Below, piece after piece: positions 8,671 through 15,708 of a stretch of DNA of 64,000 nt (position 1 is its first letter; each line of letters begins with the position of its first letter). The position numbers were made by a program, and so were the translations under genes. Where the stretch lies: contig NZ_CP192260.1 in NCBI RefSeq assembly GCF_050574275.1, positions 2,914,001-2,978,000 on the forward strand. Direction: 5' to 3'. Below the pieces are notes generated by a model that made no database searches, was not told the DNA's origin, and saw only the letters and a program-made list of their open reading frames with translations. Source of the stretch: Virgibacillus_F flavescens. GTDB taxonomy: Bacteria > Bacillota > Bacilli > Bacillales > Amphibacillaceae.

Positions 8671-8775
8671 ATTGATTTCTCTCCCTATGACCTATTTTTA
8701 ATTGATTCTTGACTATCCATATTTTAACACAAATATTCAGATAAATTGCCGCTTAAAGTATTTTTTTGAGAAATA

Positions 8776-8806
8776 AAACGCTAATCCAATATACGGATTA
8801 GCGTTT
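8776..8806 (-). terminator. intrinsic terminator after the anti-sigma gene
   Basis: A 12-bp perfect stem AAACGCTAATCC / GGATTAGCGTTT with a 7-nt loop, followed on the minus strand by TTTTATTT. It lies just beyond the stop at 8817. Confidence 0.85.
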
Positions 8807-8816
8807 CGGTGAAATC

Positions 8817-9458
8817 CTATTTAACATCAATAACGATACTTCCATATTGTTTTTCTCCAATAAAAGCATTCAGCCGCCACTTCCCTGAGGTTGGTATCGT
8901 GATTAGCGTGTGCTGGGATGATTTTGCGTTCAACTGGGTGGTTAGGCTTTCCTCTTGATACATCGGATTTACTATTCCCCAAGCGTCGGACTCATGTAAA
9001 ATAATTTCTTCTCCTGTATTTTTACTAACTCCAATTAACCTAAATTTTTCTTCGTTTACTTCGTGAAGCTCATCCCCCCAGAAAAACCATCTAGTCTTTG
9101 TGGGGTGATCTGCTTTGAATTCATTGGCAATAAAGGCGATTTCGCCCTTTGTCCCGATAAACTGCGCTCCTTCCTTAATAGTAAAGACTTCGCTCACTTC
9201 CCAGTTTCCAGAATCACTAGGAACATTGGTAACACTACTGTTGTTACCAAAAACGATGATATAGAGCGCGACAAAGGCAAAAAGCAGTACCGCTATGTTT
9301 GATAAGGTATATTTGAAGGCAAATTTTCTGTGTGAAGAGGTATATTTTTTATCTGGCAGCGCAGCTAAAGTACTGGAAATACGTCGCTGGACAAGTAGGG
9401 GAATTTTTTCTTGTTTTTGAAGTAGTTGATGCTTTAGCCTCTTATCAAAGTTATTCAT
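8817..9458 (-). CDS. putative membrane anti-sigma factor partner of the ECF sigma gene
   Basis: A 213-residue protein with a cytoplasmic N-terminus of about 50 residues, one membrane segment (about 51-70, LSNIAVLLFAFVALYIIVFG) and a roughly 140-residue extracellular domain rich in beta strands. Its start overlaps the end of the ECF sigma gene by 8 bp, the usual arrangement for a cognate anti-sigma factor. The outer domain (WEVSEVFTIKEGAQFIG) resembles DUF4871-type domains of Bacillus. The role in anti-sigma signalling is inferred from position and topology. Confidence 0.7.
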   Translation of the reverse strand: MNNFDKRLKHQLLQKQEKIPLLVQRRISSTLAALPDKKYTSSHRKFAFKYTLSNIAVLLFAFVALYIIVFGNNSSVTNVPSDSGNWEVSEVFTIKEGAQFIGTKGEIAFIANEFKADHPTKTRWFFWGDELHEVNEEKFRLIGVSKNTGEEIILHESDAWGIVNPMYQEESLTTQLNAKSSQHTLITIPTSGKWRLNAFIGEKQYGSIVIDVK

Positions 9459-9984
9459 TTTTTGCCCTCCTTTCTACATTTGCTACTCCGAGAAAGCTGC
9501 CTAACTTGGTGCGTGCCCGGTTTAACCTGGACTTCACTGTTCCCGGTCCAACCTGGAGAATTTCCGCAATCTCGTTAATCGTATAATCTTCAAGATAAAA
9601 CAAGATAATGACAGACCGGTAATGACTTTCCAACTGGTTGATTGCAGCAGTTAAATCTATAGATTCGTCTAAGTTCATTTCATAGGTCGCCATTATGTCT
9701 ACAGTTTCTATTGCTACACTCTTATTCTTCAGTTTTAAAATGTTATAACATTCATTTATAAGAATACGGATCATCCATGTCTTAAAATAATTCGCCTTTT
9801 TCAGCTTAGAAATGGAATCATAAGCTTTTTCTATTGCGTTCTGAATTGCATCCGCACAATCATTATCGTTTCGCAAAATACCTTTTGAAACCCTGTAAAG
9901 AGAATCTTGTGAGTCTAAGATGATTCGCATAAAAGCATCTTTGTCGCCTTTTTGCGCCAAAATAATGTCTTCTTCTGCCAACAC
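9451..9984 (-). CDS. ECF-type RNA polymerase sigma factor
   Basis: A 177-residue group 4 sigma factor. Region 2 runs through DSLYRVSKGILRNDNDCADAIQNAIEKAY and ANYFKTWMIRILINECYN; region 4 is LPSY-like, ESHYRSVIILFYLEDYTINEIAEI followed by GPGTVKSRLNRARTKL. The start is GTG at 9984 with AAAGGAGGGG. Immediately upstream is a sequence resembling an ECF promoter (10008-10034), suggesting autoregulation. It is co-transcribed with the membrane protein at 8817-9458. Confidence 0.92.
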   Translation of the reverse strand: MLAEEDIILAQKGDKDAFMRIILDSQDSLYRVSKGILRNDNDCADAIQNAIEKAYDSISKLKKANYFKTWMIRILINECYNILKLKNKSVAIETVDIMATYEMNLDESIDLTAAINQLESHYRSVIILFYLEDYTINEIAEILQVGPGTVKSRLNRARTKLGSFLGVANVERRAKNE

Positions 9985-10007
9985 TTTCTTCCCCTCCTTT
10001 GATTATT

Positions 10008-10034
10008 AGACAATAATTCTTCTCAAAAGGTTCC
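10008..10034 (-). promoter_or_regulatory. candidate autoregulatory ECF promoter
   Basis: On the minus strand GGAACCTTTT (10034-10025) resembles the ECF -35 (GAAC followed by a T-rich run), and GTCT (10011-10008) resembles the CGTC-type -10, about 13 bp apart. The transcript start would fall right at the ribosome-binding site, which is tight, so this is a candidate only. Confidence 0.4.
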
Positions 10035-10051
10035 TGCCATTGTAAATAATA

Positions 10052-10082
10052 AAAAACGTATTCCTCTTTATAGAAATACGCT
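10052..10082 (-). terminator. probable terminator of the ABC/two-component operon
   Basis: CGTATT (10057-10062) pairs with AATACG (10075-10080); on the minus strand it is followed by a T run. It lies just after the response regulator stop at 10100. Confidence 0.6.
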
Positions 10083-10099
10083 CAGATGTTAAGAATTAT

Positions 10100-10792
10100 T
10101 TAACGATCTTTTTTAAAACGATACCCGACTCCCCAGATAGTCTCAATATATATTGGATTAGAAGGATCTTCTTCAATCTTCTCTCTGATTTTACGAATAT
10201 GAACTGTTACTGTTGTTAGATTTCCCATCGAATCAAACCCCCAAATGCGTTCAAACAATTCATCTTTCTGGTATACCCGATCCGGATTTAAGGCTAGGTG
10301 CTCAAGCAGGTTGAATTCTTTTGCGGTTAACATCTTCTCTAAGCCATTCACTTGTATTCTTCGGGAATTGCGGTCAATGTGCAACCCTTTCACATGTATC
10401 GCATTGAGGGTATCCGGCTGCTTAACCAAACGTTCATATCGCGCAAGATGGGCTTTCACTCTGGCAATCAGCTCATTTGGATTAAATGGTTTTACAATAT
10501 AATCATCCGCTCCACGATCGAATCCACGGATTTTATCGATGTCCTCTTTTCTGGCTGTCACCATTAAGATTGGGATATCTAGCGTTGCACGCAGCTGTTT
10601 GCATAATTCGAAACCATCACTGCCTGGAAGCATTAAATCCAGAAGGATAAGATCATACGTATTAGCTTCAACCAACTTTAATCCGTCTTCACCAGTAGTC
10701 GCGATGTCGCTTGAGAAACCGTTTACTTCCAGGTAATCACGCTCCAATTCTGCGATGCTAACTTCATCCTCTATGATCAGAATCTTTTTCAC
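10100..10792 (-). CDS. OmpR/PhoB-family response regulator
   Basis: A 230-residue two-component regulator: receiver domain with acidic pocket EDE (8-10), phospho-acceptor Asp52 in LILLDLMLPG, Thr in ILMVTARKE and Lys in DDYIVKPFNP, then a winged-helix DNA-binding domain ending TIWGVGYRFKK. It overlaps the kinase gene by 4 bp. Expected to control the adjacent ABC operon; an 11-bp direct repeat upstream of that operon (14357-14374) is a plausible target. Confidence 0.93.
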   Translation of the reverse strand: MKKILIIEDEVSIAELERDYLEVNGFSSDIATTGEDGLKLVEANTYDLILLDLMLPGSDGFELCKQLRATLDIPILMVTARKEDIDKIRGFDRGADDYIVKPFNPNELIARVKAHLARYERLVKQPDTLNAIHVKGLHIDRNSRRIQVNGLEKMLTAKEFNLLEHLALNPDRVYQKDELFERIWGFDSMGNLTTVTVHIRKIREKIEEDPSNPIYIETIWGVGYRFKKDR

Positions 10793-11886
10793 GACATCAC
10801 CCTCTTTAATGTAAAATAAATGCTTGTTCCTTCGCCTAAGTCACTCTCTGCCCAGACTGTTCCACCGTGTTCATCAATTATTTTTTTGGTAATCGCAAGT
10901 CCTAGACCGCTTCCTCCAGTTGAGGAATTCCGTGAGCCATCGGTTCGATAAAAACGATCAAAAATATACGGTAGCTCCTCCTTTGTTATTCCGCTTCCAT
11001 TATCCGATATTTCAACAGTTACAAGATCCACATCTGAATTCAGGCGAACCTGCATTTTTTTATGATCCTTATCCATATATTTCATGCTGTTTTGAACAAT
11101 ATTTGTGATCGCCCGTTTTAAATGCCTTCTATCCGCCTCCACCAGATATGTGGATGTTTGATCAGCCTCAAATTCCATACTGACACAGCTTTTTTCCAAA
11201 TCAAAACTTAATTCTTCTACATAGTCTGCTAAAAACGATCCAAGTTCTACTTCCTCAAAATCAAAAGGTTCCCGGTCCAAATCAAGTTTCGAGTACAAGA
11301 AAAGTTCATCAATTAAGTGATCCATATCATTCGTTTTTTGGTAAATTGTATCCATATACCGGTCCAGTTTTTCTGGCGTATTTGCCACACCGTCCTGCAG
11401 TCCAGTTACATAACCTTTTATCGATGTCAGTGGGGTTTTCAAATCATGCGAAATGCTGGCAATCAATTCTTTACGGTTTTTTTCATATCGAAGCTGTGCT
11501 TGATTTGCCTCTTTTACATTTATTCGCATGTCATTGAATATATTTGTTAATTGACCCAGTTCATCTTTTTTATCTGATTCAATAGGAAGGTCAAGATCGC
11601 CTTCACTAATTCTTTTGGCGGCATTTGACAGCTCTCGAATAGGATTTATGATGCTCTTGGATACAATGTAAGTAAGTAATCCATTTGTTACGATTAAAAT
11701 AACTGCCATTCCGATAAACCTTAAGAATAGGAATGATTTCATATCTTCGCCATTTGGTTCACCATTGAAAACCACAAAGACTAGATAACCAAGAATAACT
11801 TCAAGAATAAAGAAACAAATAATTGGTATCACAATCATTCCTACATTGGATAATAGTAATTTCTTCTTAATTGACACTGGACCCAC
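10789..11886 (-). CDS. sensor histidine kinase (HAMP-HisKA-HATPase)
   Basis: A 365-residue kinase with two membrane helices (about 10-40 and 53-78) and a very short outer loop (about 12 residues), suggesting sensing within the membrane or through the neighbouring transporter. HAMP follows at about 75-130. The phospho-acceptor is His147 in SISHDLKTPLTSI; the ATPase has IVQNSMKYMD, DNGSGI and GGSGLGLAI boxes. A GTG nine bases inside the first one (11877) has a better-spaced site (AGGTGGG) and may be the true start. Partner of the regulator at 10100-10792. Confidence 0.92.
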   Translation of the reverse strand: MGPVSIKKKLLLSNVGMIVIPIICFFILEVILGYLVFVVFNGEPNGEDMKSFLFLRFIGMAVILIVTNGLLTYIVSKSIINPIRELSNAAKRISEGDLDLPIESDKKDELGQLTNIFNDMRINVKEANQAQLRYEKNRKELIASISHDLKTPLTSIKGYVTGLQDGVANTPEKLDRYMDTIYQKTNDMDHLIDELFLYSKLDLDREPFDFEEVELGSFLADYVEELSFDLEKSCVSMEFEADQTSTYLVEADRRHLKRAITNIVQNSMKYMDKDHKKMQVRLNSDVDLVTVEISDNGSGITKEELPYIFDRFYRTDGSRNSSTGGSGLGLAITKKIIDEHGGTVWAESDLGEGTSIYFTLKRVMS

Positions 11887-11934
11887 CTGCCTGCCATCCG
11901 ATTTAAATATTGTCCTTATTATACCTAGAGTACG

Positions 11935-12624
11935 CTATGATTTCACCTTTTCAATAATTTTACCATCTTCCATATAAAGCACACGATCACATAAATCCAG
12001 CATCCGCTCGTCATGTGTCACCATAATTGCAGCCTTGTTTCTTGCCTTAACTTCATACGCAATCATCTCTACAACATTTCTGCCACGCACAGAATCTAAA
12101 CTGGCTGTTGGCTCGTCAGCTAATACAATAGCGGGTTCATTCATGAATGCCCTCGCTATTGCTACCCGTTGTTTTTCACCACCAGATAATTTATTTGGAT
12201 GTGTTTTCAGTCGGTTAGTCAATCCTAAATCTTTTATCAAATCAAGTGCTTTTTTTTCATTCTCTTTCTTATTTTTTCGGGTAATATCATTGATTAATAA
12301 CAGTTGATCTTTCACTGTCAAATAAGGAATTAAGTTTGCAGATTGAAAGATAAACCCGACTTCATTTAGGCGCACAGCATTTAATTTTGATTGTTTAAAT
12401 TGTGAAATATCATCACTGTTTATCAGTACACGACCACTTGTCGGCTTTAATAGTGCCCCAATGATTGAGAGGAGCGTACTTTTCCCTGAACCAGACGGAC
12501 CAACAATGGCAATAAATTCTCCCTTCTTTAATGAAAATGTAATATTTTTCAAAATGGTAATGGATGTATCGCCATCACCAAATTCTTTTGAGATATTTTC
12601 CAGTTTCAGAATTTCGTTCGTCAT
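11935..12624 (-). CDS. ABC transporter ATP-binding protein (MacB/LolD type)
   Basis: A 229-residue ATPase with Walker A GPSGSGKST, Q-loop FIFQSANLIPYLTV, signature LSGGEKQRVAIA, and Walker B IVLADEPTASLDS. The family works with FtsX/MacB permeases in export or mechanotransmission rather than import. Its stop-start arrangement overlaps the permease gene by one base at 12624. Confidence 0.93.
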   Translation of the reverse strand: MTNEILKLENISKEFGDGDTSITILKNITFSLKKGEFIAIVGPSGSGKSTLLSIIGALLKPTSGRVLINSDDISQFKQSKLNAVRLNEVGFIFQSANLIPYLTVKDQLLLINDITRKNKKENEKKALDLIKDLGLTNRLKTHPNKLSGGEKQRVAIARAFMNEPAIVLADEPTASLDSVRGRNVVEMIAYEVKARNKAAIMVTHDERMLDLCDRVLYMEDGKIIEKVKS

Positions 12625-13688
12625 TATTCAACCCTCCCAATTGCTTCAAGTGAATCTGTTTTCGCTACTTTTAATACGGACAGTAATGAACCTGCTAAAT
12701 TGAGAATCAAAAACAAGACCGCTGTTCCAGCTATTAATTCAGGAGAGGTTCTAAACGGCATTTCTTCCGGTATTATTTGAGTCATACCGTATATAGCCAG
12801 ACTACTGAAAACTAACCCAATTACCGTTAATAAAAATACTTGAATGATTATACTTTTAGCAATATATCTCGTTGTTGCTCCAATAGCTTTTAATACACCG
12901 AATTGATTTATTTTTTGAATCGTAATGACATAGAAAAAAACAGTTGATACAAAAGCAGAAATGATGAACAGGAATACCACGATCATCATTAAAGACCCTT
13001 GAGTCTCCTTGTAACCTGGCATTGATTTAACTGTTTGTTCCTTCGTGAATGTATCGAAACCTTCTATGTTTGCTTTTGAGCCGTTATAAATAACAGCATT
13101 GTACGAAGACTTATCACTGTAAATACTACCCATGCCGAGTTCATAGTCCGTGTAAACAACAGGCAGAAATTTATACGTCTGTTCCTCTACGAATCCCGCA
13201 ATAATCATTGTCTTATTTGTAGCTTCATCAGTGACCTTATCGTTTATTTTGATACCTTGCCTTTTTATGCTCTGATCAGCAATTACTTCATTGCCCTCTA
13301 ACTCCTCAATTTCTTTACCTTCTACTACCTCCAACTCCTTATAGCTATCCATATGAACAGAAAAATAAGTGACATCAATATCTTGCTCATTAGCTCGTTT
13401 AAGGGAAGACATGGTAATGGATAATGGTGTGGAATCTGTCTCTAAGTTTCCTTGAATAGTCTTCACCTGTTCCTCTGACAATGATGAATTGATTAGAGCT
13501 CCTTCTGCTTCTTCATTCATTACAATATAATCTGCTTTTAAACTTTGCAGGGATGAACTATCAGCGAATGATAATCCGTTTGCTAAACCAGTTACAAAAA
13601 ACACCAGAAACAAAATCGCTATCATTATAAGACTTATTAAGGTATAACGTATCTTTGATTGTGATAACTCTTTAAATGCTAAAAACAT
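12624..13688 (-). CDS. FtsX/MacB-type ABC permease
   Basis: A 354-residue permease: one N-terminal membrane helix (about 15-38), a 200-residue extracellular MacB-like domain (about 45-230), then three C-terminal helices with the FtsX motif QKINQFGVLKAIGATTRYIAKS between them. This topology fits mechanotransmission transporters of the antimicrobial-peptide resistance or lipoprotein-release type. Operon partner of the ATPase and the two-component pair. Confidence 0.9.
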   Translation of the reverse strand: MFLAFKELSQSKIRYTLISLIMIAILFLVFFVTGLANGLSFADSSSLQSLKADYIVMNEEAEGALINSSLSEEQVKTIQGNLETDSTPLSITMSSLKRANEQDIDVTYFSVHMDSYKELEVVEGKEIEELEGNEVIADQSIKRQGIKINDKVTDEATNKTMIIAGFVEEQTYKFLPVVYTDYELGMGSIYSDKSSYNAVIYNGSKANIEGFDTFTKEQTVKSMPGYKETQGSLMMIVVFLFIISAFVSTVFFYVITIQKINQFGVLKAIGATTRYIAKSIIIQVFLLTVIGLVFSSLAIYGMTQIIPEEMPFRTSPELIAGTAVLFLILNLAGSLLSVLKVAKTDSLEAIGRVE

Positions 13689-13689
13689 A

Positions 13690-13887
13690 CTACCTTACCT
13701 CCCTGGACTTACGATCCATAATTGGTACTACAACTGCACAAATTATTGCGGTGAAATAGGAAAGATACTTAATTCCCATAGGTTCTTGAAATACAAGCAT
13801 CCCTATTATTCCAATAAAGCTTGAAAGCGCGATGCCAAGTACAAAGCCTCCGACTAACCCTACGATTGTTGCAATAAATATTCTCAT
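13690..13887 (-). CDS. small membrane protein in the ABC operon
   Basis: A 65-residue protein starting at ATG 13887 (MRIFIATIVGL), chosen because a longer frame to 13935 would overlap the upstream gene by 46 bp while this ATG lies 2 bp past that gene's stop and has AAGGAAGTGG before it. Two hydrophobic helices (GLVGGFVLGIALSSFIGIIG and YLSYFTAIICAVVVPI). It ends 1 bp before the permease gene. Function unknown; probably an accessory subunit. Confidence 0.7.
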   Translation of the reverse strand: MRIFIATIVGLVGGFVLGIALSSFIGIIGMLVFQEPMGIKYLSYFTAIICAVVVPIMDRKSREVR

Positions 13888-13889
13888 TA

Positions 13890-14288
13890 TTATTCCACTT
13901 CCTTTTGACTTGTTTTCGTGAATATGAATACCCACATTTTTTTAATGATTACGTATGCCAAGACAAACAATACGACTCCTATCAGTGGGTGCATAGCGCT
14001 TGCCCACGGCAACGTGGCGGTAATATTTGCTGTGAAATACATTAAAAATACGGATACTAATACAGCAAACAACTGCCAGTATGCCCAGCGTGGCAGTCTA
14101 CCTAAATAAGCAAAGACTAGCATGACAACTGGAATGTTAAATCCAAACAAATGGACAAATGTCACATGTTTCAACCAATGCATCGGACTAACAAAAGTAG
14201 CCATACCTGCCAAAAATATCTGAGCAACAATACTAAGTGCAAAAATAATGGCTAATATGAGATAAATGATTCTACTTATTCTTTTCAT
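13890..14288 (-). CDS. four-helix membrane protein (DUF6220-like), first gene of the ABC operon
   Basis: A 132-residue protein with four membrane helices; the loop FLAGMATFVSPMHWLKHVTFVHLFG with conserved His residues is like the DUF6220 group. It is the promoter-proximal gene of the 14288-10100 operon. Function unknown. DUF assignment is from recall and only moderately sure. Confidence 0.65.
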   Translation of the reverse strand: MKRISRIIYLILAIIFALSIVAQIFLAGMATFVSPMHWLKHVTFVHLFGFNIPVVMLVFAYLGRLPRWAYWQLFAVLVSVFLMYFTANITATLPWASAMHPLIGVVLFVLAYVIIKKMWVFIFTKTSQKEVE

Positions 14289-14356
14289 GATATATCCTCC
14301 TCGTTTCTTTCCCTGGATATAGCATAAACTTCAAATCTAAACTCCCTCTTGTTAAA

Positions 14357-14374
14357 TTCTTAACAATTTCTTAA
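14357..14374 (-). promoter_or_regulatory. candidate OmpR-type operator (11-bp direct repeat)
   Basis: TTCTTAA occurs at 14357-14363 and again at 14368-14374, exactly 11 bp apart, with a third related TTGTTAA at 14349-14355. Direct repeats at one helical turn are typical of OmpR/PhoB-family sites. It lies about 70 bp upstream of the operon that encodes such a regulator. Confidence 0.5.
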
Positions 14375-14468
14375 ATAAAACGTTTGGAAGTGTAATCTTT
14401 GTGGAGCGGGATTCAATGGGATGTAAAAAGGTGTATTAGTTGTAACAGCCATCATCAAATAGAAGCAG

Positions 14469-14494
14469 GTTTAACTAATTGACCTCCTGGGAAT
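14469..14494 (+). promoter_or_regulatory. candidate sigma-B promoter for the DUF3243 gene
   Basis: GTTTAA (14469-14474) and GGGAAT (14489-14494) with a 14-bp spacer, matching the SigB consensus GTTTAA/GGGTAT at 11 of 12 bases. Predicted start of transcription lies about 25 bp before the TTG start codon. Confidence 0.5.
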
Positions 14495-14528
14495 CTAAAA
14501 GTATAAGCAAACCGAGGAGGTAATTATT

Positions 14529-14834
14529 TTGTCTGAAAAAGATCCGAAACAAGCAGCAGCTCAAATGAGCGAAGATAAAAAAGATGATATTCTGCAAAAT
14601 TTCAATTCCTTTAAAGATTATTTAGGTGACCAGGTTCATAAAGGTGAAAAACTTGGACTTGGTGAAGAAGGGTTAGCAAAAGGTGCTAAACGCGTGGCTG
14701 ACTATTTGGCTAAACACGAAGAACCACGAAACCGCGAAGAAAAAGTGTTAAACGAACTTTGGAATGCAGCGAATGAAGATGAACGGAAGCACATGTCACA
14801 TGTATTAGTTAAATTAGCAGATCAAACAAATTAA
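14529..14834 (+). CDS. ymfJ: DUF3243 (YmfJ-type) cytosolic protein
   Basis: A 101-residue hydrophilic protein with the family core NFNSFKDYLGDQVHKGEKLGLGEEGLAKGAKR split around residues 24-55, then DYLAKHEEPRNREEKVLNELW, the most conserved stretch of YmfJ/DUF3243. The start is TTG at 14529 with a strong GAGGAGGT site at 14514-14522. A SigB-like promoter lies upstream, which would fit stress induction. Function unknown. Confidence 0.85.
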   Translation: MSEKDPKQAAAQMSEDKKDDILQNFNSFKDYLGDQVHKGEKLGLGEEGLAKGAKRVADYLAKHEEPRNREEKVLNELWNAANEDERKHMSHVLVKLADQTN

Positions 14835-14879
14835 TAAAGGCAAATTTGTGGTTGGGACAAAAGTTTCTTACCTATAGTA

Positions 14880-14914
14880 GAATCCGAACGAAATCGTATG
14901 ATTCGTTCGGATTC
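14880..14914. terminator. 13-bp hairpin downstream of ymfJ
   Basis: GAATCCGAACGAA (14880-14892) pairs perfectly with TTCGTTCGGATTC (14902-14914), 9-nt loop. It may terminate ymfJ transcription, though the T-run after it is short (TTTG) and it lies within the repeat element. Confidence 0.45.
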
Positions 14915-14934
14915 TTTGCTTTGACAATCGCTTC

Positions 14935-15050
14935 GTCAAAATACTTCGCTTTCCGTGGGCACGGCTTCAGTCTCCTCGGATAAGCAAAGAACGCTTTCCT
15001 GTGGGGCCTTCAGACACGTGCTGTTCCCACTGGAGTCTTCGTATTTTGAC
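14935..15050. repeat. dispersed repeat, copy A: 100-bp conserved core with private inverted arms
   Basis: Core 14943-15042 begins ACTTCGCTTTCCGTGGGCAC and ends CGT; it is almost identical to the core at 59160-59257. It is enclosed by GTCAAAAT (14935-14942) and ATTTTGAC (15043-15050), an inverted pair not shared with the other copy. The core itself can fold (CCGTGGG against TTCCCACTGG). This family is widespread in Bacillaceae genomes as far as I recall. Confidence 0.8.
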
Positions 15051-15150
15051 TACGCTTTGTGTCGGCGCTCAAATTTTTTTTTCATATTGTTCTTCTTTTG
15101 ATTAGTCTATTTTGGATTTGTCCCAGCCTCTTTCTTTAGAAACAAAAAAA

Positions 15151-15172
15151 ATGACCAGATTATCCTGGTCAT
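15151..15172 (-). terminator. intrinsic terminator overlapping the stop of the GNAT gene
   Basis: ATGACCAG (15151-15158) pairs with CTGGTCAT (15165-15172); on the minus strand a run of eight T follows. The stop codon at 15169-15171 is part of the stem. Confidence 0.8.
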
Positions 15173-15708
15173 TTGGTGTATTCGACTAGCCAGCAATCCT
15201 GCATTACGCCTTCATGTAACTCGTGTTTCTCCAGGAATTTCACCTTCTTAAAACCGCATCTCTCATAACAAGTAACGGCTCGCTCGTTCCAAACCTGAGG
15301 ATCCATAACTACACGATTAGCTGACTTTTTGGTAATCAAAAAATCTACGATAGAATGAACCAGTAGTTTTCCTACCCCTTTATTCCAATAATCCGCTTCA
15401 CCGATAAATTGATCCGTTCCAAAGATTATTTCCATTTGATCTGTATAACCATATTCATTTCGTTCTCTTTCGGTTATCGGATAAAATTGAATATAGCCTA
15501 TTTCTACCCCATCATATTCAATGATGCATGGAGTCACTCTTTCATCAGATCGATGGTAATAATGCTCCATAACCTTGTCCAAATCATGCGGGTTATCACG
15601 GCCTTCATAGTATTGCAGAACAACGGGGTTGGATAACCATTTAACTAATAAGTGGCTATCCGTAATTTTTAGATTTCGAATTAGTAGTTTCTCATTTTGA
15701 AGCAGCAT
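15169..15708 (-). CDS. GNAT acetyltransferase of the AAC(6')/AacA4-like group
   Basis: About 179 residues from ATG 15708 (MLLQNEKLLIRN), chosen over longer frames because AGGGGAG lies just before it and the upstream ada gene ends at 15692. Motifs: YYEGRDNPHDLDKVMEHYY, VTPCIIEYDGVEIGYIQFYP, then YWNKGVGKLLV for acetyl-CoA and NERAVTCYERCGFKKV. The pattern resembles aminoglycoside 6'-acetyltransferases of the AacA4 type, but chromosomal homologues in bacilli are usually of unknown substrate, so no resistance is claimed. Overlaps ada by 17 bp, so it is translationally coupled to it. Confidence 0.8.
   Translation of the reverse strand: MLLQNEKLLIRNLKITDSHLLVKWLSNPVVLQYYEGRDNPHDLDKVMEHYYHRSDERVTPCIIEYDGVEIGYIQFYPITERERNEYGYTDQMEIIFGTDQFIGEADYWNKGVGKLLVHSIVDFLITKKSANRVVMDPQVWNERAVTCYERCGFKKVKFLEKHELHEGVMQDCWLVEYTK

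Larger units (their letters stand above)
14850..15128. mobile_element. non-coding MITE-like element with GGYTGGGACAAA ends
   Basis: A 279-bp segment bounded by GGTTGGGACAAA (14850-14861) and its near-perfect inverse TTTGTCCCAGCC (15117-15128; 11 of 12 bases). It holds a 13-bp hairpin (14880-14914) and the 100-bp repeat core described at 14935-15050. It has no coding capacity. No clear target duplication was found, so mobility is inferred only from the ends. Confidence 0.45.

Noticed and set aside
12035..12307. Plus-strand frame opposite the ABC ATPase
   Set aside because: Antisense to Walker B and signature motifs of a certain gene.
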